Source: an uncultured Dialister sp. (GTDB lineage Bacteria > Bacillota > Negativicutes > Veillonellales > Dialisteraceae). Taken from it: a DNA stretch of 64,000 nucleotides. The notes beneath the pieces are model-generated. The model was not told the origin of the DNA, ran no database searches, and worked only from the letters and a program-made list of their open reading frames with translations. The stretch is from positions 18,894-82,893 of the forward strand of contig CAKPQG010000010.1 of the NCBI GenBank assembly GCA_934178345.1, given 5' to 3'. Shown one piece after another: positions 44,551 through 53,114 of this stretch. A program made the position numbers and the translations under genes. Within the stretch, counting starts at the first letter, position 1. Every line of letters begins with the position of its first letter.

Positions 44551-45172
44551 TCTCACGCTCTACCTCGTGACCGACCGACGCATGCCGAAAGAGGGATTTG
44601 AAACCGTCGTCGAAGAGGCGATCCGAGGCGGCGTGACGCTCGTGCAGCTTCGCGAAAAGGAAGGGGACACGGGCCTTCTCTATGAACGGGCGCGCCGGCT
44701 GAAAGAAGTGACAGATCACTATGGCATCCCCCTCATCATCGATGACCGTATCGATATCATGCTCGCGGTGGACGCGGCTGGCGTTCACGTGGGACAGAGC
44801 GATATGCCGGCGGCCCTCGCGCGGCGGATGATCGGCCCGGATAAGATCTTAGGCGTCTCCGTAGCGAATCTCACCGAGGCGCTCAAGGCAGAAGCGGACG
44901 GCGCGGACTACCTCGGCGTCGGCGCGATGTATCCCACAAAGACAAAGACGGATGCAGACTTCACGACCAAAGAGACGCTGGAGGAAATCAAGCGCAGCGT
45001 CCACATCCCCGTCTGCGCCATCGGCGGTATCAATGAGAAGACCATCCCGGACTTCAAAGGAAGCGCGATCGACGGCTTCGCCATCGTCTCTGCCATCATG
45101 GCGAGCGAAGAGCCAAAGGCGGCCGCGGAAAAGCTGAAACGGATGATCGGGCAAACGCTTGGGGCAGAATGA
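44537..45172 (+). CDS. thiE: thiamine-phosphate synthase
   Basis: Joins hydroxymethylpyrimidine pyrophosphate and thiazole phosphate to make thiamine phosphate. The 211-aa TIM-barrel protein carries LYLVTDRRM near 8, GVTLVQLREKEGDT near 32 and IPLIIDDRIDIMLAVDAAGV then HVGQSDMP near 64-88. VANLTEALKAEADGADYLGV is near 112. AIGGIN near 165 is the phosphate loop, and FAIVSAIM near 183 closes the barrel. It is the last gene of the Sel1-thiM-thiE operon. Pathway genes for the pyrimidine and thiazole are not in the window, in keeping with salvage. Confidence 0.96.
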   Translation: MTSFDLTLYLVTDRRMPKEGFETVVEEAIRGGVTLVQLREKEGDTGLLYERARRLKEVTDHYGIPLIIDDRIDIMLAVDAAGVHVGQSDMPAALARRMIGPDKILGVSVANLTEALKAEADGADYLGVGAMYPTKTKTDADFTTKETLEEIKRSVHIPVCAIGGINEKTIPDFKGSAIDGFAIVSAIMASEEPKAAAEKLKRMIGQTLGAE

Positions 45173-45174
45173 GG

Positions 45175-45258
45175 TTAGGGAAACGCTGATTAAATCACAG
45201 AATCAGATTTCATATGGATTTTTATACATAGCGTCGTCGACATCCTCCTTAAATAGCT
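45175..45258. repeat. half copy of the TTAAGGAAACGCTGATTAA element
   Basis: Begins GTTAGGGAAACGCTGATTAA three bases after thiE and ends at CTTAAATAGCTCG. It is the same half as at 38797, so both may be deletion products with the same internal end. Confidence 0.8.
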
Positions 45259-45289
45259 CGAAATGTGAAATAGGAAATGAAGGGCGGCG

Positions 45290-45600
45290 CGCAATAATGG
45301 GAAGCGCCGCTTTTTTGTTGGGATGAGTGGCTGGGGACTCGTGACTGGTGACTAGTGGCTGGGGACTAGGAATTAGTAGCTAGGGATTGGTAGCTAGGGA
45401 TTAGGTTGGCGATACGAGAAAATCGCTAATTTCAAATCTCTGCGGCGCTTCCATATTTTTATGCGCCGCACCACCCCCCGTTGAACCCTCTGAACCTGTT
45501 GAACCCGCCGAACCTCTTTCGCACGTAATCAAAGGGCACCACGCCCGAGGGGCTAACCCTGAACCCTGAACCCTGAACCCCGAACCCTGAACCCTCAACT
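45290..45600. repeat. repeat mosaic upstream of secG
   Basis: GCGCCGCTTTTTTG, GTGACTG/GGGACTAGGAATTAGTAGCT 7-mers, the GCGGCGCTTCC...GCGCCGC hairpin, GAACCCTCTGAACCTGTT units, CGCACGTAATCAAAGGGC, GGGGCTAACC and seven CCCTGAA units. Confidence 0.85.
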
Positions 45601-45610
45601 CTATTTCCTC

Positions 45611-45639
45611 TTGACCTGTACTACAGAGTAGTATAAAAT
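45611..45639 (+). promoter_or_regulatory. promoter of secG
   Basis: TTGACC, 17-bp spacer, TAAAAT, about 75 bp before the GTG start. Confidence 0.7.
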
Positions 45640-45713
45640 AAGGTTTGATATTGGCTTTATATTCGATAGGAAAGGCCGATCTGCCCTTGGGTAGATTCAG
45701 AGGAGGATGCAGA

Positions 45714-45950
45714 GTGAAGTATTTTTTGATTGGTTTGACAATGGTTGTTTCCTTACTGGTGATCGTAGTCGTCGTAGCTCAGGAATCCAAGCAGGCGGGA
45801 ATGGGCTCGGCCATCGGCGGCGGCGCGGAAGGCGCTGTGGGCGGCAAAACCAGAGGTAAGGATGCTGTACTCTCCAAGTTCACGGTGGTATTTGGCATTG
45901 TCTTTGCTGTGCTTTGTCTCGTGCTTGGAAGATATATGAATACTTTCTGA
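45714..45950 (+). CDS. secG: preprotein translocase subunit SecG
   Basis: A small channel-accessory subunit of the SecYEG translocon. The 78-aa product has two membrane helices (residues 2-24 and 55-75). The typical glycine-rich loop QESKQAGMGSAIGGGAEGAV lies between them, then GGKTRGKDAVLSKFT. The start is GTG at 45714, 7 bp from AGGAGG. No ATG fits. It is followed by rnr and smpB, the conserved secG-rnr-smpB order of Firmicutes, though each gene here is separated by repeats and its own signals. Confidence 0.94.
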   Translation: MKYFLIGLTMVVSLLVIVVVVAQESKQAGMGSAIGGGAEGAVGGKTRGKDAVLSKFTVVFGIVFAVLCLVLGRYMNTF

Positions 45951-45960
45951 TGAAAAGAAA

Positions 45961-45990
45961 AGGGGCTTGCATAGAAGCAAGCCTTTTTTT
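45961..45990 (+). terminator. terminator of secG
   Basis: GGCTTGC pairs with GCAAGCC around ATAGAA, followed by TTTTTTT. Confidence 0.88.
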
Positions 45991-45999
45991 ATTAAGAGG

Positions 46000-46215
46000 G
46001 TGACTAGTGACCAGGGTTAGCCCGAGGGACGTGCCATCCCTTGATTGCGAATGAAAGCTTTGCGTAAATTAGGAATTAGGAATGAGGAATGAAGGTGGCG
46101 GCTTCGCCGCGAGTATATATGGGGCGATGCCCGAAGGCAGTATTCAAGTCACTAGTCACTCGAGGCTCCTAATCCCTAATCCCTAGCTACTCATCCCTGC
46201 TTTCAAACTTTAGTA
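46000..46215. repeat. repeat mosaic upstream of rnr
   Basis: GTGACTAGTGACC, GGGTTAGCCCGAGGGACGTG, GCGAATGAAAGC and ATTAGGAATTAGGAATGAG units begin it. The GGCGGCTTCGCCGC hairpin, core GCGATGCCCGAAGGCAGTAT, CAAGTCACTAGTCACT and TAATCCC 7-mers and TCATCCCTGCTTTCAAACTT follow. The remaining 70 bp before rnr show nothing clear. Confidence 0.8.
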
Positions 46216-46288
46216 TCCAGCGATCAGGGGGCAACCCTGTTTTGCCCGTTGCCAGCAAGCAGCGGTCAATTCATACAGGAGAACAACA

Positions 46289-48319
46289 ATGGAAGAAAAG
46301 AAAACGCTTTTATCTTATAAGCCGGGGACGATCCTGCAGGGCGTATACAAGTCGTATGGCCGGTTCGGATTTCTGATCACCGATGACGACCACGAGGATG
46401 TGTATATTTCCGACCGCGACCATTTGAATGCGGTGAATAATGATACCGTCGAAGTGAAGACGATGAAGAGTGAGACGGGCCGCCACAATACGGAGGGCCG
46501 TGTCATGAAGGTCTTGGAGCGTGCCAATGACACCTTCGTCTGCACCTATGAGATGCTGAAGGATGGCGGCGAAGCCGTGCCGATCGACGAGAAGGTGGAT
46601 ATGTATATCCAGATCCCCGAGGGGCAGGAAATGGATGCCACCACGGGTGCGCGTGTCATCGTCGAAGTGACTCGCTGGCCGGGGGAATGGACGGATGCGG
46701 AGGGCCGCGTGACGGAAGTCATCGGATACAAAGGCGATAAGGGTCTTGATATCGATATCATCGTCGCGCAGCATCGTCTGCCGCATGAATTTTCGGAAAA
46801 GGTACTGGATGAGGCGGAAAATCTGCCGCGGGATATTCAGATGGAAAAGGGCCTTACCGATTTCAGGAAACTCCCGATCGTCACCATCGACGGGCCTGAC
46901 TCGAAGGATCTGGATGATGCGGTTTACTGCGAGAAGAAGGCAAACGGGCATTTTGAGCTGTCTGTCCACATTGCGGATGTGTCGCGCTATGTGACGAAGG
47001 GGTCGCTCCTTGATGACGAGGCCTATCGCCGCGGCACCAGCGTATACCTGGCGGACCGCGTCATCCCGATGCTGCCTTTCCAGCTGTCGAATGACCTTTG
47101 CAGCTTAAACCATGATGAAGACCGCTATGCGATGTCCTGCGTGATGGATGTGTCGCCGGATGGCAAGGTGAAGACCGAGCTCGTCACGCCGTCCATCGTG
47201 CGAGTGGCACGCCGCTGCAATTATCCGGAAATCAATAAGGCCTTTCACGAGGGCATTATGCCGGAGGATCTTGCCCACTTCATGCCGATGCTCGAAGACC
47301 TGAAGGCGTGCGCGGATGCCCTTCGCGCTGACCGCACCCGCCGCGGCGCGCTTGACTTTGATTTCCCGGAATACAAGGTCATTCTCGATGAAGAGGGGAC
47401 ACCGCTTCGCATCGAGAAGCGCATCAGAAGTGATGCGGAGAAGATGATCGAGGATACTATGATCGCGGCGAATGAAGCGGTGGCGCGTTTCCTCGAAAAG
47501 ACAGGACACACATCGATCTACCGTGTGCATGAGCATCCGGATGAGGAGAAACTGAATTCTCTGAAGCGTCTCATCGCCATCATGGGGCTCGATCTCTCCA
47601 TCCCGAAGGATCCGGAGCCGAAGGATATCCAGAAGCTCTTGGAAACGGTGAAGGGAGAAGACATCGAAGCGGTCGTGCAGGTGATGACGCTCAGGAGCCT
47701 TCCGCAGGCCTGCTATAGCACGGAAAATGCCGGACACTTCGGGATCGCGAGCGAATGCTACACGCACTTCACCTCGCCGATCCGCCGTTATCCGGACCTG
47801 ATGGTACATCGCCTCATCCGGCAGGCGATTTCTGATGGCCTCTCCAAGGCGGAGCTCAAGAAACAGACCGAGTTCCTTCTGCGTGCCGCTGACCACTGCT
47901 CGGAGACCGAGCAGAACGCGACCGACACCGAGCGTGATGTCGATGATCTCAAGATGACAGAGTACATGGTGCCCTTCGTTGGCGAGCCATTCGACGCGCA
48001 TGTGACCGGGGTCACCCGCTTCGGCGTCTTTGTGGGTCTTGACAATGGCGTAGAAGGCCTCGTCCACATCGACTCCATGGATGATGACGAATACATGTAT
48101 CAGGAAGATACGATGACCTTGAAAGGCCGCTTCTCCGGGACGACCTACTCCATGGGGATGCCCGTCCGCGTGACCCTTGTCAAAGCGGATAAGGAACGCC
48201 GCGAAGTTGACTTCATCATGGGAGAAATCCATTCCCCGCTGAATCTGGAAAAGAAGACCAGAGCGTCTGCGAAATCCAAATCGCATTCGAAAAAGAAAAT
48301 GAAGAAGGGGAAGAAGTGA
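46289..48319 (+). CDS. rnr: ribonuclease R
   Basis: A 3'-5' exoribonuclease that degrades structured RNA and works with tmRNA-SmpB in decay of faulty messages. The 676-aa protein begins directly with a cold-shock domain (YGRFGFLITDDDHEDVYIS near 24). It lacks the helix-turn-helix found at the start of longer homologues. The RNB domain has TIDGPDSKDLDDAVYCEKK near 205 with the four metal-binding acidic residues, and the ETIM-type region near 388. The S1 domain is near 565-640 (FDAHVTGVTRFGVFVGLDNG, then VEGLVHI). The end is a lysine/serine-rich tail. It follows secG and precedes smpB. Confidence 0.96.
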   Translation: MEEKKTLLSYKPGTILQGVYKSYGRFGFLITDDDHEDVYISDRDHLNAVNNDTVEVKTMKSETGRHNTEGRVMKVLERANDTFVCTYEMLKDGGEAVPIDEKVDMYIQIPEGQEMDATTGARVIVEVTRWPGEWTDAEGRVTEVIGYKGDKGLDIDIIVAQHRLPHEFSEKVLDEAENLPRDIQMEKGLTDFRKLPIVTIDGPDSKDLDDAVYCEKKANGHFELSVHIADVSRYVTKGSLLDDEAYRRGTSVYLADRVIPMLPFQLSNDLCSLNHDEDRYAMSCVMDVSPDGKVKTELVTPSIVRVARRCNYPEINKAFHEGIMPEDLAHFMPMLEDLKACADALRADRTRRGALDFDFPEYKVILDEEGTPLRIEKRIRSDAEKMIEDTMIAANEAVARFLEKTGHTSIYRVHEHPDEEKLNSLKRLIAIMGLDLSIPKDPEPKDIQKLLETVKGEDIEAVVQVMTLRSLPQACYSTENAGHFGIASECYTHFTSPIRRYPDLMVHRLIRQAISDGLSKAELKKQTEFLLRAADHCSETEQNATDTERDVDDLKMTEYMVPFVGEPFDAHVTGVTRFGVFVGLDNGVEGLVHIDSMDDDEYMYQEDTMTLKGRFSGTTYSMGMPVRVTLVKADKERREVDFIMGEIHSPLNLEKKTRASAKSKSHSKKKMKKGKK

Positions 48320-48600
48320 CTGGTGACGAGTGACTGGTAGCTAGTGGCTAGGGACTAGTGGCTGGTAGCTAGGGACTAGTGACTAGGGATTAGGGATTAG
48401 GATAGTCTTTTATAAGCACTTTCTCCCTCCTTCCTTTGGAAGGAGGTGGCGCGAAGCGCCGGAGGTTGGCTGCGACAGGCGGTCTGTACAATCCTAAGCG
48501 AACCCCGTCTCGCGGTGCTCGGCTGCCCCTTCCAGAGGAAGGGGCTCGCCGGAAGAGCATCTGGCAAGTCATGTACCAGCATTGCTTTATACAAAGCTCA
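48320..48600. repeat. 7-mer array and GC-rich hairpin block
   Basis: GTGACTG/GTAGCTAGTGGCTAGGG/GGATTAG 7-mers to about 48400. Then CTTCCTTTGGAAGGAGGTGG, CGCGAAGCGCC and CCCCTTCCAGAGGAAGGGG stems. No gene; a related block is at 50395. Confidence 0.75.
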
Positions 48601-48608
48601 CGGCGCTT

Positions 48609-48775
48609 CTAAGGAAACACTGATTAAATCGTTGTCTGATTTGGCTCTTGTATTTTCATACAAGGCGAGGACTAAACCGACGCGAATAGCGAGCTATTTA
48701 AGGAGGGTTATGACGAAGCATTGCATGAAAATACATGCCAAATCAAATTCTGCGATTTAATCAGCGTTTCCTTAA
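48609..48775. repeat. complete 167-bp palindromic element (copy 1)
   Basis: Left end CTAAGGAAACACTGATTAAA, right end GATTTAATCAGCGTTTCC then TTAA. The interior is also largely self-complementary (TATTTTCATACAAGG... against CATGAAAATACATGCC) and contains GAGCTATTTAAGGAGG. No reading frame, so it must depend on a transposase elsewhere if mobile. Confidence 0.85.
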
Positions 48776-48877
48776 ATTTGATGCGCCGTACCTTCACGCC
48801 TTACTTCTCACTCCTAACTCCTCACTTGAAACTATGTATTGCATGAAAATTGACCAACATCCGTAAAGGAGAGATAC

Positions 48878-49348
48878 ATGGCCGAGAAAAAAACGGCGCC
48901 GCCGATTGCGCTCAATCGGCAGGCACATCATAACTATTTCATCCACGAGACGTATGAATGCGGCATCGCACTTACCGGCACGGAAGTGAAATCCATCCGC
49001 GCGGGCAAGGCGAACCTTCGTGACAGCTTCGCCCGTATCCAGAAGGGCGAAGTCTACCTGTGGAATGCACATATCAGCCCCTATGAACAGGGGAATATTT
49101 TCAACCACGACCCGCTTCGCACCAGAAAGCTGCTTCTCCACAAGAAGGAGATCCGCAAGATCGAGATGCAGCTCAAAACAAAGGGCTATACCCTGGTCCC
49201 GCTCAAGATGTACTTCAAGCATGGCAAAGTCAAGGTGGAGATCGGTGTCGCAACAGGCAAAAAACTCTACGATAAGAGAGAAGATATGGCCGCGAAAGCC
49301 GCTAAGCGTGATCTGGACAGACGCATCAAAGAGCAGCGGTATGATTGA
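48878..49348 (+). CDS. smpB: SsrA-binding protein SmpB
   Basis: Binds the tRNA-like domain of tmRNA and delivers it to stalled ribosomes. The 156-aa protein has [20 protein letters not shown] near 7, then [20 protein letters not shown] near 27. [14 protein letters not shown] lies near 64, then [16 protein letters not shown]. The basic tail [20 protein letters not shown] near 135 enters the ribosome. Length is normal. It completes the secG-rnr-smpB set and pairs functionally with ssrA at 40.4 kb. Confidence 0.97.
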   Translation: MAEKKTAPPIALNRQAHHNYFIHETYECGIALTGTEVKSIRAGKANLRDSFARIQKGEVYLWNAHISPYEQGNIFNHDPLRTRKLLLHKKEIRKIEMQLKTKGYTLVPLKMYFKHGKVKVEIGVATGKKLYDKREDMAAKAAKRDLDRRIKEQRYD

Positions 49349-49428
49349 CTAGTGACTGGTGACTAGGGACTAGATCTGCATTTGCCTGCAAATAGATCCA
49401 TAAAACATAAAGGGAGAACCATAGTATC

Positions 49429-50349
49429 ATGGAAGAAAAAAACAATAAGCCCCGCAAAGACTTCAAGAGCAAGGGAAAATTTGGCGGGAAGAAATTTGGC
49501 GAAAAGAAATTCGGCGGTAAAAAATTTGGTGAAAAGAAATTTGGCGGCCGCGGCAAGAGCTTTGGCAAGGATAAGCCGGATTTCAAGAAACGGAAACTGG
49601 CTCCCGGTGTCGAATTCGTAGACCGTGAGCTGGGGGTTGGCATCGTGAGAAAGCTGACAGACGAAGGCATCGTCGTTGCTTTTGGCGATGCGGAGAAGCT
49701 GATCCCGAGAAAGAAGCGCGAGGGCGGTTTCAAAAAAGACGGCTTCAAGAAGGATGGACATCGTAAGGAGTTCAAAAAGGATTTCAAGAAGGAAACCTTC
49801 AGCGCGGCAAAGCCGATGGAAAAGAAAGTATTCACCTTCGATGCTCCTCTGCCGGAAGCAAAGCCGACCGGTTTCAAAAAGAGAGAAGCGGCTGTCGGTC
49901 TGGAAGTTACGGATGAAACGCTCGGCAAGGGCACCATCACCCGCATCACAGAGCGCGGCACGTATGTCACCTATGAGGCAACGGGCGAGCGCATCCTCTA
50001 TCCGATGGGGCTTCCGTCGAAGCTTTTGAAGACCGCATTCCCGGAAGAGAAGAGGGAAACGAAAAAAGAAGCGCCGAAGGGAAAGGCGCGCACCTATACC
50101 GTGCCGGAAGCCGAAAAGCCGGCTCCGAAGCCGAAGGTGGAAGTCCGTCCGGTCAAAGAAACGCATCGCGGCAATACCCACTACATCGAGCTCGGCGTGG
50201 GCACGCCTGTCATCTCCTCAGTGTATGGACAGGGCGTCATCACAGATATTGCAGATGGCAAGCTCGTTGTAGACTTCGGAAATACCGAGCAGTCCTTCTC
50301 CTATCCGAAAGCCTTCGCGGAAGGCCAGATCGAAGTGGTGGAAGAATAG
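49429..50349 (+). CDS. lysine-rich protein with three SH3-like repeats
   Basis: A 306-aa protein of unknown function. Residues 1-55 are a low-complexity K/F/G tract built on KFGEKKFGGKKF repeats. Three copies of a small beta domain follow. They are near 58-95 (GVEFVDRELGVGIVRKLTD, then GIVVAFG), near 160-200 (GLEVTDETLGKGTITRIT, then GTYVTYEATG) and near 250-290 (GTPVISSVYGQGVITDIA, then KLVVDFG). Each has the G-x-V...G-x-G-x-(I/V)...V-x-(F/Y) pattern of SH3-like nucleic-acid-binding modules such as the UvrD C-terminal domain. Lysine-rich linkers join them (near 98-120 and 210-240). It is probably an RNA or DNA binding protein. It lies 80 bp after smpB. Confidence 0.75.
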   Translation: MEEKNNKPRKDFKSKGKFGGKKFGEKKFGGKKFGEKKFGGRGKSFGKDKPDFKKRKLAPGVEFVDRELGVGIVRKLTDEGIVVAFGDAEKLIPRKKREGGFKKDGFKKDGHRKEFKKDFKKETFSAAKPMEKKVFTFDAPLPEAKPTGFKKREAAVGLEVTDETLGKGTITRITERGTYVTYEATGERILYPMGLPSKLLKTAFPEEKRETKKEAPKGKARTYTVPEAEKPAPKPKVEVRPVKETHRGNTHYIELGVGTPVISSVYGQGVITDIADGKLVVDFGNTEQSFSYPKAFAEGQIEVVEE

Positions 50350-50475
50350 GGACTGGTGACTAGGGATTAGGGATTAGGGATTAGGTTAATCCTCCTGTTG
50401 AGCAGCCCCTTAGAGAAGGGGCGCGCCGAAGGCGCAGGATGGATGTGCCCCGCTGGGGCACCCTTCTGCGTGGCA
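50350..50475. repeat. 7-mers and GC-rich stem block
   Basis: GGGACTGGTGACTAGGGATT 7-mers to 50385, then CCCCTTAGAGAAGGGGCGCG, CGAAGGCG and GTGCCCCGCTGGGGCAC stems. Confidence 0.75.
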
Positions 50476-50642
50476 TTAAGGAAACGCTGATTAAATCGCA
50501 GAGTCGGATTTCATATGGATTTTTATACATAGCTTCGTCATCATCTTCCTTAAATAGCTCGCTATTCGCGTCAGATGATTCCTTGCTCTGTATAAAAATC
50601 CAAGAATGAAATCTGACAACGATTTAATCAGTGTTTCCTTAA
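50476..50642. repeat. complete 167-bp palindromic element (copy 2)
   Basis: Left TTAAGGAAACGCTGATTAAA, right ACGATTTAATCAGTGTTTCC then TTAA. The arms continue to pair imperfectly inward (ATATGGATTTTTATACA against TGTATAAAAATCCAAG). Same length as copy 1 but with a different interior sequence, so the two have diverged or been inverted internally. A GTCATTCCGAGCGCATCCGA block follows at 50681. Confidence 0.87.
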
Positions 50643-50818
50643 ACGGTATATGTGAAATAACGCTATCCCTTGTATCGTCATTCCGAGCGCATCCGAGGAA
50701 TCTTTTTCGTTCGCGGTAAGATGGGGTATGTGAATAAAACAGAAAACGGGAAACCCGTCATCCCCAAAATAAAATTCGCAAAGTGAATCGTTCCCCTTGA
50801 ACCCGTTACCTCCCTTGC

Positions 50819-50858
50819 AATCAAAAAGCAGCAGCTCGAAGGCTGCTGCTTTTTGATT
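50819..50858. terminator. bidirectional terminator before the GerMN gene end
   Basis: AATCAAAAAGCAGCAGC pairs perfectly with GCTGCTGCTTTTTGATT around TCGAAG. The minus strand serves the GerMN lipoprotein gene; the T run exists on both strands. Confidence 0.88.
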
Positions 50859-50861
50859 GCC

Positions 50862-51401
50862 TTATTTTTTTGTCTGCTGGATGAAGGCTTCGTCGCGGAG
50901 GAATTGCTTCCTCATGTCGATCTGGAACTTGACGAGCTGCCCTTCTGCGCGGAATTCGACGCGCTTGATATTGGGGAATTCGGTCAGCGTATCGACGGTC
51001 ATGGCGATGAAGAGGGACTGACTTGTTTCTCCCTGCAGCTGGTTCAGCTCTTTCGTGAAATTCACGCTGCAGGTGCCGTCTTCGATATGGATGCTCTTCA
51101 AGCGGGTACCGGCAGGAACGAGGGGGTACTTGGACTTTCGATCCGCGCGGAGCATTTCTTCGATGGCAGTCTTCGCGGTGCGGTCAGCCGCTTTCACCTT
51201 GACCGTAGAGGGAAGGATATGGAGGCCGTCTTCTGTGGGCAGGTAGTAGGTGAGGCTGGCTTCTTTTTCTGCGGGGATCTGGCTCGAAGAAGCGGCGGGC
51301 GGTACGACGGTCCCCGCGCTCTGCTTCGTCCCAGCGCCGCCGCAGCCGGAAAGAAGCGCGCCCGTGAGTAGAAGCGCAGCAAGTGGATATAATGCTTTCA
51401 T
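50862..51401 (-). CDS. GerMN-domain lipoprotein
   Basis: A 179-aa exported lipoprotein. The signal peptide LYPLAALLLTGALLSGCGG ends in a lipobox with Cys near residue 19, a LspA substrate. A Ser/Ala-rich linker (to about 45) is followed by a GerMN/sporulation-type domain. Its parts are LTYYLPTEDGLHILPSTVKV near 50, AKTAIEEMLRA near 78, then SIHIEDGTCSVNFTKELNQL near 104 and FPNIKRVEFRAEGQ near 145. Such domains occur in cell-wall-associated proteins also outside spore formers (family knowledge). AAGGAG is 8 bp before the chosen ATG. The AMIN-amidase gene lies upstream on the same strand, 100 bp away. Confidence 0.88.
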   Translation of the reverse strand: MKALYPLAALLLTGALLSGCGGAGTKQSAGTVVPPAASSSQIPAEKEASLTYYLPTEDGLHILPSTVKVKAADRTAKTAIEEMLRADRKSKYPLVPAGTRLKSIHIEDGTCSVNFTKELNQLQGETSQSLFIAMTVDTLTEFPNIKRVEFRAEGQLVKFQIDMRKQFLRDEAFIQQTKK

Positions 51402-51497
51402 ATAGATTCTCCTTAAAGTCCGATACAGGGGGGTCATCATGCCGTTTTCTCAGGCTATCGCTGATTGACCAATCACTAGTTACTAGTCACCAGCTTG

Positions 51498-52646
51498 TTA
51501 TATAGCGGCGAAGTAATCCACCAGTCCTTTGAAGAGGCTCTTAGCGATACTCTTAGGGCCCCAGTTGGAGGTGAGCATCTGGACGCGGTGCGGATTGCTG
51601 ATATAGCCCATTTCCATCAGGACGGAGGGCATCTTGGTATTGACATTCACATAGAGATGTCCGGAGCGGACACCGCGGTCGGGAATGGAGAGCAGATTCA
51701 TGGTGGACTGGTGCAGCATCTGGGCGAGCATCAGGTCTTTTGCGGTCTTGGGATAGTAGTAGGCCGTGGTGCCGTCGACAGAGACATTCGAGAAGGAGTC
51801 GATGTGGATGGAGACGAAGACGTCTGCATTGGCTTTGTTTCCGACATCGCAGCGAGCCTGCAGCTCGGGGTCATCGTCGGCCCATGGACCATAGACGTCC
51901 TTGTCGGTGCTGCGGGTCATGACGACTTTCGCACCGGCGGAGGTGAGCATGTCTCGCAGCGGCAGGGCGATGGAGAGGGTGACATCTTTCTCGTAGATTT
52001 CCTTATTTCCCTTGTGTCCGATGGCACCGACGTCCGTACCGCCGTGGCCGGGGTCGATGCAGATGATCTTGCCCTTGAGTATTTTTCGGGCGTCGGCAGG
52101 TACAGAGACTTTCTGCGGAAGGGCTTCTTTCTCGGCAGCAGGCTTCTTGGCTGCCGGTTTCTTGGTCGCTGCTTTTTCAGCGCTTGCAGCCGGCTTCGTG
52201 TAGCTCTTCTTAGCCCCCTGGATCGGGATGTCGATGACGAGGCGGTGCGGCTTTCCGAGCTTCGCATCCGGGCGCAGGGCAAAGACGTGAATGTCGTCGA
52301 TCTTCTGCGGCTTGGTGAGGGCGACATCGATATAGGTGTCACCATCCTTTTCAGAAACGGTGGCGAAATCAATGGCGCGTGGATCCATGTCATACTGGGA
52401 CTTGCCGATGCTCTTTTTTGTGTCCTTCAGGATGACTTCGAAATTCTTTCCCGCTGTATCGATGGCGGCTTCCGCTTTGACTGCTTTGCTGAGGTCAGCC
52501 ACGATGCGGACAAAGGGGGGATCGCCATCATTTCTGGCGGTCCAGCGAAAATCAGTGATTTCTGCATTGGCGGCGCATGCTTCGCTTGCTGCCAAAGGCA
52601 GCAGGAGAAGCGAAAGCACAAGCAGGATGAGTTTGAAATATTTCAT
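51498..52646 (-). CDS. N-acetylmuramoyl-L-alanine amidase (AMIN + Amidase_3)
   Basis: Cleaves the bond between muramic acid and the peptide stem during cell separation. The 382-aa exported protein has a signal peptide (1-26, ending SEACA). An AMIN domain covers about 28-145 (ITDFRWTARNDGDPPFVRIV, later RLVIDIP). An Ala/Lys/Pro-rich linker spans about 150-180. The zinc amidase_3 domain covers about 190-380. Zinc ligands and catalytic residues are His in DPGHGG near 201, Glu in KEIYEKDV near 218, His in SIHIDSF near 281 and Glu in LMEMGYISN near 343. The linker of about 30 residues is unusually Ala/Lys-rich. Downstream on the same strand is the GerMN lipoprotein. Confidence 0.94.
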   Translation of the reverse strand: MKYFKLILLVLSLLLLPLAASEACAANAEITDFRWTARNDGDPPFVRIVADLSKAVKAEAAIDTAGKNFEVILKDTKKSIGKSQYDMDPRAIDFATVSEKDGDTYIDVALTKPQKIDDIHVFALRPDAKLGKPHRLVIDIPIQGAKKSYTKPAASAEKAATKKPAAKKPAAEKEALPQKVSVPADARKILKGKIICIDPGHGGTDVGAIGHKGNKEIYEKDVTLSIALPLRDMLTSAGAKVVMTRSTDKDVYGPWADDDPELQARCDVGNKANADVFVSIHIDSFSNVSVDGTTAYYYPKTAKDLMLAQMLHQSTMNLLSIPDRGVRSGHLYVNVNTKMPSVLMEMGYISNPHRVQMLTSNWGPKSIAKSLFKGLVDYFAAI

Positions 52647-52739
52647 GGATATCCTTTCCTATACGTGCGTAACGATACTCTCTAACAATATTCTCTCATG
52701 TGGTTTTATTATAACACAGCGAGAAAAGGGTGTGCCCGT

Positions 52740-52985
52740 GGGGCGTGCCCTCCCTTGATTGGGGGTGAAAGGCTCGTTTGAATGAGGAATCAGGAATGAA
52801 GGTGGCGGCTTCGCCGAGATCCTTCGGCTCAGGTCGCAGCTGTTCTGGCATTCGTTATCTCACATACGACGTTTCTCACCGCTCAGGATGACGAAACGGG
52901 GCGATGCCCGAAGGTGGTATTTAGTCACCAGTCACCAGTCACTAGTCACTTCTAATCCCTAATCCCTAGCCACTCGTCCCTTAAA
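52740..52985. repeat. repeat mosaic with second copy of the GAGATCCTTCG block
   Basis: GGGGCGTGCCCTCCCTTGAT, GAATGAGGAATCAGGAATG units and the GGCGGCTTCGCC hairpin open it. The 52815-52905 block matches 41141-41230 almost base for base. Then come core GCGATGCCCGAAGGTGGTAT and CAGTCACCAGTCACTAGTCA/TAATCCC 7-mers. Up to 53114 only AT-rich promoter-like sequence remains (TTGACA at 53000, TTGCAA near 53038). Confidence 0.8.
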
Positions 52986-53114
52986 GTACCGAGAAAAACT
53001 TGACACTTACGGTTCTTGGTAAAGAGCTTTCTTTTCTTGCAAAATCGTAGTAAAATAATATAGTGTTGTCATAATAGGAAAACTATAGCAATTCGATACA
53101 AAGGAGTTTGACCA

